The notes under the pieces are model-generated. The model was not told the DNA's origin. It ran no database searches and saw nothing but the letters and a program-made list of their open reading frames with translations. 64,000 nt of DNA from Mucidula mucida (lineage: Eukaryota; Basidiomycota; Agaricomycetes; Agaricales; Physalacriaceae): positions 434,001 to 498,000 of the forward strand of contig JADNYV010000011.1 of the NCBI GenBank assembly GCA_015501055.1, given 5' to 3'. How positions within the stretch are numbered: position 1 is the stretch's first letter; each line of letters starts with the position of its first letter. Shown in pieces: positions 12,715 to 22,845 of the stretch. Made by a program: the position numbers and the translations under genes.

Positions 12715-15700
12715 ATGGTTAACACGCTAACAGCAGAGGCCAGTCTCATTACTGGACCCGTCGTGTTAGGAACTCTTGTCAAGCACTATCTGGAAAGGCT
12801 GAAGAGAGATGCAACGAAGAAGCCTACAACACAGCTCCGGCGGGACGAATTGCTTTATGACGAGGCGTTCAATGTCATAAAAGTTAGTTCCTCGCCTCTT
12901 CAGTTTGACAGCTTGCTGATGCCCTGTGTCGTTTCGCAGAAGTTCCTCGAGGTGTCAACATAGTAAGCAGCTTGTTGATAGTTGATTTCTGCTGTTAAGA
13001 CGCTCTCCAGTCATACTGTTGAAGAAGTACAAGGTATCATCAGTACGCAGTGTCGCGCCATGTGCCTCTCTAATGCTTTGTATGTAGCCTTCGGTAACAC
13101 CCAAACGCCCTCTCCCCCATGGGTTCACGTCGTCAAAGTTGTAGTCCAATGTCCTGTTGCGATGAGGCCGCGAAATACCTCACTCAGGTCCTCGGTGGGG
13201 AAGAAACCGCGCGACGGTTGGTTGGCGGTGTGAAATGGTGGCAGGTCCGCGGTATCAATGGGTGCGTCTAGTTAAAATCCCAATACGCTCTTACGTGACG
13301 GATCCGAAGAGTCGAGGGCGAATGGATAACAGCACGCAAAGATTGGCAAGAAGCTAAACGACGTTACAAGATGCAGAAGCAGAGCGACAGGCCAGCACCG
13401 AAAACTGAACCAGCACATTATGAAGAGGACATGGACGACATGCGTTGTATATTGTATCTGCATGGTGGTGAGTAGTTGACCAATGAAACTCCGGTTTGTA
13501 TATATAAATGACTGCTGCGCTCAAGGCGGTTACTTCTTTGGAAGCGTGGATCAAGAGAGGTATGTGAGACGACACTCTATGTCCGTTTGTATTCATAATT
13601 CGTATAGATATAGCATTCAACGCCACGCCCGTAAAATCAACGGACGCGTTTTCGGTGTGTGTGGTCGACTCTCAGGCCTCGCCTTTCTGATGAGTCGTTG
13701 CAGCTGTGAACTACCGCTTAGCGCCTCAATACCCATTCCCATGCGCTCTGCAAGATGTATTAGCCTCGTGTAAGATTGGACGCTATCATGTGAAAACTGT
13801 CATTGAACGGTCATTAGATCTGTATCTCATCCGACCACCACCTGAAGCGAAGCATCGACCAGTAAAGCCATCCCATCTGATCATCTCAGGTGATTCGCTG
13901 GCGGAGGTATTTCTCTGGCTCTTTTGCAAGTTATCCGAGATTTGGAGTTGCCTATGCCTGCGGGGGCGTCCTCATTTCGCCTTGGTGCGAGTACGTACGC
14001 GTCGTTCACTCCATCCCTCAACTTGACGTTTTCCTAGCCTAACACATTCATTCCCAAGTGTTCACACCAACACGGAGACCGATGTGATACCCAAATATGG
14101 ACTCTCATTGCAGAAACCAAGTATACTTTGGCCTCCTCCTTCACAAGAAATGACGCGCCGAGTGCATGCTTCCCTGCGATCTCGAATAAGGAAGACTCTC
14201 AAGATGGACGATCCTACGGCCACGATCATCTCCCAATGTCACACGTCAAATTCTCCTGGGTCGATTCATTCAACAATGCCGATTGATGTCGGCGCGACAG
14301 CATCGTTGCCTGCAGTCGACTCGGCAGATCGTCAAACGATATCACTCACCACGGAAGCTGGAGAAACGCTGAAGATTACTGAACAGTTGCACATGTATAC
14401 TCAGAACAGTCTTCTGATTCATCGTACGTCCCCTCTTCAAGAGACGTGGAGACCGGCTCAGTTTTCTTTAGCTCTTGTCAGTCCAGGCCTATCCTATTGG
14501 GAGGCCTGCCACCTCTTTTCATAATTGCAAGTGATAAAGAGGTCCTGCGCGATGAAATTTATATTCGTGAGGATTATTTCCAAGTGCGCGCTATAATTCA
14601 TAGCCGTTAGTGCGCACAAAGCTGCTTATCCGGAACGCTTTCCGATAAAGGACGAGACACGAAAATCTATCCTCCTCTGAAGATATTGAATCGAAATTCA
14701 AGGCTACTTCGTTCATCTACAGTCTACGATGGCAAGTTAATTTTGCGCTCTTGGATCTCGTTAATGATGAACGTACGCAGACACTGCACACATAATTCCC
14801 GTTCTCTTCTCATTCACGACGCCTGGAAAGTACTGTTTCCGCGCGGTGGCATCGTTCATCAAGCACGTAACCGGGATGACCGAACACCGCAAAGTCCCGT
14901 CGATTCATCGTTTTCGATACCAAGTTCCCCACAAACACCGACTGGGCAGCGATCAATGAGTTTCTCTGCACCTTCTTTGAGGAGGCCATCTCATTCACAA
15001 CGCCACCGTCGGAAATGACTGCAGATGAGTCCTTGACGTCTTCTGCGGAGGCACTGCCAGCGAAGACTGAGCGGCGGATGTCCATTCGTCGTTCAATTTC
15101 GCAAAGTGTATCTTCCTTGCACCGAAGGAGGACCGTTCCACGCTCGAAGAATGTCGCGCCTCCTCTTCCCAGAGCAACGGTACGAAACGTGAAGATTCTG
15201 CGAGCTCGAACGATGTGGGTGGTCCTCGATTTGGGTCTCCGACCCCACTAGATCCCGAGGACAAGATGGCTGGAGATCCAGCTATATACATGGTGGCGTC
15301 TCCTTTCTACAAAATGACCCGTCTGTTGATGCGTTGTATCGTATAGGAATCCGGTTCTTCGTGGGACGGGACCATGATCCGGGAGCGTATTTCCACCAAA
15401 GGTGTCATCCGCCACTCGAGCCCGAATCGGAGCTTGACGCGATGAAAGTCCCCTCGGCGTTTATAGGCAACATCTCTGAGCTCGCGATCCGCCGGTTCAT
15501 CGAGGGCCTGGACAAGTTTGACAGGAAGTTTGCGCATGCGATCAAGGTCGTGGAGAAGCACAGGCGTAATAACCTCGAGCGTGCGAATAAGGATATTATC
15601 CGGAATATGACGGTGCTGCAGCAGACGCTTGAGCGGGAGGAGGAAGAGGAAGAGGGCGCCCAGCCGCACATCAAGGAAGGGCTGATACCCTCGTCTGGGA

Positions 15701-16019
15701 GCTGGAGCTGGGCGTGGGCGCTGGACGGGGACGAGAACCCGCCGCCGAGCAGTATGTGTCGAGGAGGATACGGAGGAGGCGAGGCTGTTGGCGAAGATTG
15801 CGGACCATGGGATTTTCGAGGGGGAGCATGTGTTGACTGCGAATAATTTGTGGTCGGTGATGATCAATTTTTTGACTGTTTCGCCGGACAAGGACCCGAG
15901 AAGGAGAAGGATAAGCGGAGTGGTTCGCAGATGCGGGAGAGGGCGAGGTCTGTTTTGCCAGGTTTATGCCAACGTCGCCGGAGAAGAAGGTTGAGGGTCT
16001 TTCGGAACCTCATAGCTAG
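12715..16019 (+). CDS. Alpha/beta-hydrolase (HSL-like lipase/esterase) with long C-terminal extension; many apparent frameshifts
   Basis: N-terminal exons give MVNTLTAEASLITGPVVLG, then the hydrolase core: oxyanion-hole motif HGGGYFFGSVDQE spliced across an intron, VNYRLAPQYPFPCALQDVLA, a nucleophile region that should read SGDSAGGGISLAL, SPWCDLTHSFPS, and a His region VYDDTAHIIPVLFSF. After the core come Ser/Arg-rich stretches and a helical extension (FIGNISELAIRRFIEGLDKF, KDIIRNMTVLQQTLERE, WSWAWALDGDENPPPSS, NLWSVMINFLTVSP) that I know from Agaricomycete lipases of this class. The frame jumps at 13146-13147 (CC), 13897 (G), 13962-13966 (G5), 14497-14498 (TT), 14722 (G) and several times after 15410. 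Most are repaired by adding one base to a homopolymer. A GC-AG intron lies near 14731-14786. It is either a decaying gene or one damaged by consensus errors; I favour the latter for the core. Confidence 0.7.
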
Positions 16020-16722
16020 AAGAGGAGTACTTATTCAGTTTATCTATTAGTGCGTTTTTGGATTTGCGTATAATGGTAGATGGCTCATTTGTTGTACTTG
16101 CTAGACTATAATCACCGATAATTGATGTAGAGAGCCCGCTCAACATATGAAGCTTTCAAGCGAGCTGGCTTTCTTCCCGTGTTGAGCAAGGCTTGAGCTT
16201 GATGCCAAAAGTCTCGTGCTTCGCTTGAGAGCTTTGTGATAGTGAGTGGAGGTACTCCTGCTCGCGGTCTCCTGACCTCGAATGTGTCTGCGTCCTTGCT
16301 TCGTCATTGCATCTGACAACTGACCCACTCATTCCCGATTGCGCGGCAGAACGTGTTATTGCCGGGCAAGGACTAGAAGGGCGTGAGACTGGTTCCAAGA
16401 TGTGCGAGATGAAGAATGTGAGCTCATCTTGGGATGAATAGAAGTCGATCACATATTACTAGTACCAGCATGTCTCATGATTCAGATACAGTAGTAGCAT
16501 AACGGTTCAATGCATTGATTTGTTACACTTTGAGAGATCGCAATACAGAAAGCATCCAATTTAGTATGCATACTTGGTCCATAACACAACCGTAATCTAA
16601 CGAACACGGAAAGAATAACAAACAACAACGGGGTATGAATGGGAAACAGACGGCAAAGCAAACAGGGTATCTAGAAGAACATCGCAATAGGAAGAGAGGA
16701 AGGAGGGTTGCTCCGCCGTAGA
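16020..16722. other. Intergenic between convergent genes
   Basis: Spacer holding the 3' ends of the lipase-like gene (+) and the cupredoxin-like gene (-). AT-rich stretches around 16480-16640 are compatible with 3' untranslated DNA. No protein-like frame. Confidence 0.45.
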
Positions 16723-17438
16723 CTACGGCGCGCTCAGCACCATCCGAATCCGAAGAACCAGTGATTGGGAAGAAGATGAAGTCGACGTGTGACTGGACGA
16801 GCTCGATGAACTCGACGACGAATCGGAACCATTGAGTCTGATAGCGTTACGCTACAAAAACAGTTCAGCGCAACCAATGATAGCGACCGGAGAATATAAC
16901 GTACGATGAACGCATCCGTGTTTTCGAACGAGCTTTCGTTGACATTGATACCGCCGACACCACCTTGACCGCAAGTGTTGTAGTCGAAGAACCAGATAGT
17001 CTGGTTTCAATTTCCGGGGTGATGGGGACGGTGAGGATGGTTATGGCGGTACCATTCCCCGCGTCACGGAAGGCCGAGTCAAACCCGTTGATAGTGATGT
17101 TTGCGTCGTGAGCGGGAATGCATGGCGTGGCAAACAGAGACTGGGTCACTGTGTGATTGCCCTGGGTGACTGGAAAAGTAAAGTTTGACATTTTCCAACA
17201 AGGCGAAGAAAAAAAAGTACGAACAGTTGAACACGACTATATCGTTCAATTGAGCCGTGACAGTGTCAGGCTGAAAGACTGCTGTCGCATTGTCAGTCGT
17301 GTTCAGACCGACGGTGATGACAATGTCTTTTGCCACTGCGACGGTTACAGCTGTCAACTAGAGAAAATTTTAGAACGGTTCTCTTGCTGGATAAGAAAAA
17401 CTGACGAGAGAGATAAGGCCAACAGAGAATGAACGCAT
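16723..17438 (-). CDS. Secreted cupredoxin-like (extracellular Ser-rich) protein
   Basis: The first exon gives MRSFSVGLISL, and splicing adds LTAVTVAVAKDIVITVGLN, a clear signal peptide leading into a plastocyanin-like fold. The domain continues with VFQPDTVTAQLNDIVVFN, FTQGNHTVTQSLFATPCIP, ITINGFDSAFRD, then IWFFDYNTCGQGGVGGINVN, and ends in a Ser-rich tail (GSDSSSSSSSSSHTS). The His in QGNHTV and the Cys in YNTCGQGG sit where copper ligands occur in this fungal family. The tail may carry a GPI signal, though it ends in only a short hydrophobic stretch. The frame breaks at an A3 run (17005-17007): four A give EIENQTIWFF, so one base is probably missing. Role: cell-surface or secreted protein; copper binding is inferred from the family. 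Confidence 0.75.
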
Positions 17439-18276
17439 AATGAGGAGCAGGAGGAGAGTACGAGTTCACGTTGACGGGGGCAAGACAACGAGCGACGGGG
17501 GAAAGAGGGTAGAAGACGCGTGGTATCCTCAAAGCAAAGAAGAAGACGAGGGAGATAAGTCGGCTAGCAGTTGTCACAATCAGGTCCATGACGCGCATGT
17601 GACGTAGACGTCAAGAACACGATTACGCGCATTGTCAGTTCAGCGAAGGGTAGGGAAGCGGGGGCCCGCGTCGACCATCAAAAAGCGCGTCCATAAAGTC
17701 CAAAGTGTGGCGCATTCAAGATGGTCGGAAGGAACAAAGCAGCCACGTGCCCTATTCTGCGCAGTGCGGTGAAATTCGTACACTTGTTGTCAATGTAAGC
17801 GATGGTCCGGCCATCTAGGTCCTTCCAGTGCGCTGAACATCATGTTCTTTCCTCCGTTTTGACACTTTGCAGACTAACAAGCTTCAGGAACGGGATGCCT
17901 GCCTTCGCTTTCAAGGTCTGGGCCCTGGAACAGGCACAGACATAAACGCGTCACAGTGAGTATCCCAAAAACGACGATCCGACCGAGAAACTGGAGAAAT
18001 CGGGGCCTCTGGGGGTTTGTGGACAGTCGATACCTTGTCCCCGAGCACCACGGGCGGCAGTGGGCGCGACAGGGAGAACCATGAAGCCTTTATGGATTAT
18101 TATGAGGCCAGATGGTCGCAATAGCACATGCTATCCAGCCCGGTCACACGTGCGCAACGCAACAAGATGGAGGCTTTGCTTCCGGCAACTTGACTTTCGG
18201 AGCAACCGTTTGGTGTCGATTTGTATCGGTCGTACTTTTTCCCTTCAAGAGGCCTTACTGGACCACCATCATCACT
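17439..18276. other. Intergenic between divergent genes
   Basis: Contains the promoters of the cupredoxin-like gene (-) and the arrestin-like gene (+). Open frames at 18060-18276 could be a 5' extension of the arrestin gene, but they have no arrestin-like residues and I left them out. Confidence 0.4.
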
Positions 18277-20820
18277 ATGCACGGTCTCAAGAGGAACAGC
18301 GTCAGCATTCGTTTGACTGAGTCTGCTGTTTTCCTCCGCACCGATGACTCGGCAGGCCGTAGTCGCATCCCTGAAGCGCGTTCGTCCTTGCTGCGAGGCT
18401 TGTTGATTCTCGAGCTTGTCAAACCGACAAAGATCACGAGCATTGAGCTCAAGTTACAAGCCACTTCCTCGACTTCTTGGCCGGAAGGTATGCAACCCTT
18501 GGATCATCCTGGCCAGACGCTGTATAACATGGCCACAGGCTTTGGCGCTAGGAGAGCAGATGTCACCGAGAAAACCAAAGTCTTCTCCATCTCCGCCGTG
18601 CTCTTCAATGCCGAGCCGCCACCACGAAGGACTGCATCTGTTGGACCGGGCGTTGCTTACTTAAATGAAGAGGTCTTTGACGATCTAGATGATGACCACC
18701 GCTTCAACGTTCCCCGTGCGCGCTCTCGAGGCGCCATTCGAGAGCTTGACTTTGCTAGATCGCGCCGTCGGACTAGCATGGATGCCCGGCGAGATAACGA
18801 TTCCCCCGACATTCCGCCATATTCTCTTCATCCCCCAAATATGACGCCACCTGGCTCGTTTACGTCTTTGGAACGACCAACTCTGAGCCCTTCACACTCT
18901 TCTTATCATCTGGAAACAGTTGATGAGTACCCCACTGGCCATACCGTCGTACAGGATGCTAATCACAGTGCGTGCCCATGTTCTCCTGTACGTCTCAGTC
19001 GATTGAACTATTTATAGGCGCGCCCCCGACACCCCTCAACCATTCCGCTGCCTCAAGTGTGCGCTCATTTCGCGGCGATCGTTCGCTTTCGCACCACCAC
19101 AACAGCATAGAAGACGCGTTAGAGAGCCCGTTGGCATCTGGCCCAAGTACTGCTCCTCATTCCCCACAGTTATCGGCTACTCCCATGCCCAGCGATACCA
19201 TACGCAGCCCAAGCGAGTCGCGAGGGCGTCGTAAAAGTGCTCGTTTCAGCCTCTCTTCAGTCTCTAACGTTCTTTTTGATGCCGTCACGTCTCCTCGAAT
19301 TGGTTTCCGATCGAAAGAACGCGAGACGTCTGCAGAAGACGCGTTTGCTCGAGGCAGGAGTCTTGTGAAGGGGGCTGGGAACGTGAGTGCAGATAGCCCA
19401 ACTCCAAGTCTCATACGTCCCATGGGCTCGAAGGAACGGATATCGCAGATGCTTGGTGATATGTGGAAGTCGGAGGCGGACGATCATAAGACTGAGGGGG
19501 ACGGGTGGAAAGAGTTCAAAGCCGGTACGCAAATCGTTTACGTTGTTCTCCATATGGGCTAGCACATCTGACAGGCATCCATAGGCACCTACACTTACCC
19601 AATATCGTTTACCATACCGGGGAACGCACCACCAACGATGCAATGCAATTACGGATCAGTATCATGGTCTCTCAGCGCCACTGTTCATCGGTTAGGCACG
19701 TTTACCACCAAGCTGGAGGCGCAGCGTGATGTGGTGGTGGTCTCTTGTCCTACGGAGGAAGATACGGAGGATACAGAGAATATTATTGTAGAGAGACATT
19801 GGGACTCGCAGCTGCAGTACCTCATCACGATATCGGGTCGCAGCTTCTACATTGGTGGGACCATGCCGATATCGCTCACGTTTATGCCGCTAGCCAAGAT
19901 GAAGATACACCGATTGTCCGTCGTCATCGAAGGTGAGTTCTTTTCCTAGTTATTCTTCCTTTGGAGAGCTGAGCATGCGTAGAGAAAACCGAGTATCTCG
20001 CAAGCGGGAGCAAAGTAGCGCGTACGGACCCCGCAACAAACGTCGTCTTACTCTCCATCAAGCATGAAGACAAGAAAGGCGTGCACCAGCCTATTCTACC
20101 CCTCGAATCTGACGACCCAGAGGCGTTCCGACAGTCTCCGTTGCACACTTTAATTGGACCTGAAGACGACATATCCGAGATGGCGTCGAGCTTGATGGGG
20201 CCAGGCCCATGGTCGTTCCAGCAAGACCTCAAGCTTCCCAATTCATGTCGACTTTTGCATTTCTCAAACAAAAACAAGAAGAGCAATATCGTCGTGTCGC
20301 ATGTGCTCAAGTGCATCATACGTGTAGAGAGCGGTGATCCAACCTCGGTAGACGCGAAGACGGGCAAGAAGAAACTCTTTGACATTGTCGTGCAGACCCC
20401 AGTGCACATTCTCTCCGTGAGTTATACCTCACCCCGTTTTGGACTGCATCTGAAGGAAGCTCTAAACTACAGTGCCGCTGCAACCCGGAATGGACGAGTC
20501 TCCCACACTACACGAGATCGTTTGAGGATCCCGCGTCGGTGGCGCACCAGTGCCCCTGCCAGAAGACGAACTCGCTCCACCTCCACCACAAGGCCCCTGC
20601 GCCCCCGTCGCCGCCGCTCGAACGCGCCTCGACGCGCCATTCTACTGATTCGGATTCGGGTGCGTCGGCCGTGGAATCGCACCCCGTCGACACGATGCGC
20701 TCGCTGCGCAATGTCGATTCGGTTATGGGGCGCACGGATCTCTATGAGCGGCTTGTTTCTGGACGGGAGGGTGTGTCGGGCGAGGCGCCGCCGGCGTATG
20801 AGAGTGTACCCATTAACTAG
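18277..20820 (+). CDS. Arrestin-related trafficking adaptor (ART family)
   Basis: Adaptors of this family recruit Rsp5/Nedd4 ubiquitin ligases to plasma-membrane transporters for endocytosis. The arrestin N domain begins VSIRLTESAVFLRTDDSAG, with LLRGLLILELVKPTKITSIE and GARRADVTEKTKVFSISAVL. A long Ser/Pro-rich insertion follows (about 18640-19500). The second half has AGTYTYPISFTIPGNAPPTM, SVSWSLSATVHRLG, FYIGGTMPISLTFMPLAKMK (arrestin C domain) and LFDIVVQTPVHILSCRCNPE. The extreme C-terminus carries the PY motif PPAY (EAPPAYESVPIN), the expected ligand for Rsp5 WW domains. At least five introns splice in phase and the frame is intact. A 51-nt intron near 18488-18538 is open in frame and could be mistaken for coding. 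I start at the ATG at 18277; an upstream exon is possible. Confidence 0.87.
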
Positions 20821-21176
20821 CCTTAGATCTATGGACCATCTCAAGTAGTGTTCGTTTGGATATAGTGCTGAGTGTATATTATTGCTAGATATTTTGTAGC
20901 ACTTATGGTAGATTTTGGGTAATCACTGTATATCTGGGACATTGTCGACTCTTTTTTGCAGCACCCCATCGAGTCTACACAGCCGTGTGCCTGCGCTGAA
21001 CGGGAATTGAACTTTTGTCGCTAGTGGATTTATGGAACGGTCTGTATGCACTTATATGTGCTCACCGGAAACATCCTTATCATTTAGTACAGCATCGCTG
21101 CCTGGAAGAAGCGTTCCCGTCGTAGTATGAAATACACCGCCCTCTTATGCGGGAGCTCAAATTCCTATTCGGAGCA
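20821..21176. other. Short intergenic spacer between convergent genes
   Basis: Lies between the arrestin-like gene (+) and the acyltransferase gene (-). It has only AT-rich 3' flanking DNA and no gene. Confidence 0.5.
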
Positions 21177-22372
21177 TCAGAATCTGTCGCCAAAGTTGTC
21201 GCGAAGAAAACTTACTCGATTGAACTCCTGGGGCAGATACGAAATGAGTCGAGGAATGATGGGCAAATCGGCCCTAGGCTCTCCCACAACGACATCCGTA
21301 CGTGGCTCGCGGAGGAAGCACATGTGCTTCATCGAGGTCATGATAGCAGTGACTGCGAGGTTAGAACGCGCTTCGGCTGCGGAAAAAGGAATCATCACAT
21401 ACACCGCTGTCTTCCCCTAAACTTCTCCTCACCAATCAAAAGATGCGTGCCCTGGTCATAGTCGCCCAGCCCGCCGACATACGTGCCCATAGGATCCTCC
21501 TTGACCCACGACATCTCGCCGTACCCCGCAGGCTCCCCATCCCACGCGACGATAAAGCCCATAATATGCGGGTCCGCCAGGCGGTCCCTCAAATACGCGC
21601 GGTGGTGCTCATCGTCGCCGCGCTCGCGCCACCCAACATTCACGCGGTCCGAGTTTTGCCAGCGCGTGTACACGTCAAAGTGCGCGGGGTTCGACGCGTC
21701 GATGTGCGTGAACGTCAGGAGCTGGTTGAGCGCGTTGATGTAGCGCGCGTAGATCGTCGTGCCGGGCGCGGGCTTTGGCGGGCGCAGGGGGTGCGTCGTG
21801 AGGACGTGTTCGCCTCGCGTGAACGACTGCACGTAGGGGAAGGGGAAGTGGGGGGAGTGCGCGACGGAGGGGATGGGGTCCCGGAGCCAGGACAGCCCAA
21901 GCGGGGCGCCGGCAGCCTGCCAAAACGCCGGGCGGGAGAGCAGTAATGTCTTGGGATCGGTGCGGTCGGGCAAGAACCCTAAACCGGTATGGAGGAGGTA
22001 AGAGTTTAATTCACTCGCGTTCGAGATCTGTTCATCAATAGTCACGGGGGCGACGTCGTCTTCGTTTTTGCGCAACCAAATAGCGTAGATGGCGACCCAC
22101 AGGATGGTCGTGGTCACAGGTGTCGGACTAGAGAGCAGTAGGATCTTTTCCGACACGGCGCGGTTGTCGTTGACGATCCCGATGGGGCTGACACGGACAG
22201 TGCGCTCCTGCGGAGTGAAGACGACCTTGGACTCATTCCAAGTGATGGTGATGGTGCTTTCCGCGTCGACGCTAGTCACGGAAGACGAGTCTGGTAGTTT
22301 GAACGTCTGTTCAGCTGGGGCGACGAAGGTCTCAGCACGGTAGCCTGCCGGGGTGATGGCAGAAGAAGACAT
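21177..22372 (-). CDS. Siderophore-type N-acyltransferase (SidF/SidL/IucB-like GNAT)
   Basis: Acyl-CoA-dependent transferase of the family that acylates N5-hydroxyornithine in fungal hydroxamate siderophores. Visible motifs: FDVYTRWQNSDRVNVGWRE, AYLRDRLADPHIMGFIVAWD, EPAGYGEMSWVKEDPMG, GDYDQGTHLLIGEEKFRG, then YVMIPFSAAEARSNLAVTAI and VVVGEPRADLPIIPRLISYL, ending FLRDNFGDRF. These are the hallmarks of the IucB/MbtK-like acyltransferase domain. The N-terminal part (about 150 residues) is the variable region of fungal members. The last segment is joined by adding a G to a GG pair (plus-strand CC, 21404-21405), giving RQRVYVMI. The start was taken at MSSSAITPAGY (22372); an in-frame ATG 54 nt further upstream also exists. 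No monooxygenase or synthetase lies nearby. An exact iron-GATA motif lies 86 bp upstream. Confidence 0.82.
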
Positions 22373-22457
22373 CGCAAAATGGGCATTTTCGACATCATCC
22401 GTCTCTCTTTTATGACCGGAGAGCAAACCAATGGAAGGTGGTTTGCAAATGGTTCAA

Positions 22458-22492
22458 ATCAGATAAGATCCGGCCCAAATCAGATTAGATAG
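22458..22492. promoter_or_regulatory. Iron-responsive GATA-factor site cluster upstream of the siderophore acyltransferase
   Basis: ATCAGATAA at 22458-22466 is an exact match to the extended motif ATCWGATAA known for fungal iron-regulating GATA repressors (SreA/Urbs1 type). ATCAGATTA at 22479-22487 differs by one base. AGATAG at 22487-22492 is a further plain HGATAR core. They lie 86-120 bp upstream of the acyltransferase ATG at 22372, a usual distance. Binding and iron repression are inferred. Confidence 0.6.
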
Positions 22493-22845
22493 ATTTCGCA
22501 CTGTCACCAGAAAACAGAAGGCCGAATCAGCCCGATCCAAGCCCGCTCCGCACTTTGATTGAACCACCGTGGACGTAAATTCTGTAAAGCCATCCTTGGG
22601 CCTTGAGTGTGCTGTGCTGCATTATGTTCCTGAACGTTGTACGACGAAGGAGCGTTAGCCATACGCAACTCTTCCGTTCGAAGTTGGGTAAGTGATGTGT
22701 TCTGTTATACGATTAGTTGAAGATACTTATCGTGTGCATGTCCTGCTTAGTGCTACAAAGAACGCCACGCAACGCAAGTTCTTGATTCAAGAGAACTTGA
22801 GCGCCACATTAGATCCTGCCTACCTGGGTATACTAAAGCAACCAA

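Noticed and set aside
20467..20844. Arg-rich minus-strand frame in the arrestin 3' end
   Set aside because: The plus strand gives a continuous arrestin C-terminus with a PPxY motif over the same bases.
21443..21946. 167-residue plus-strand frame rich in Arg/Val
   Set aside because: Antisense to the acyltransferase; caused by the high GC content of that exon.
22441..22470. tRNA T-arm-like GGTTCAAATC
   Set aside because: The flanking five bases do not pair and no acceptor stem or anticodon arm can be formed.
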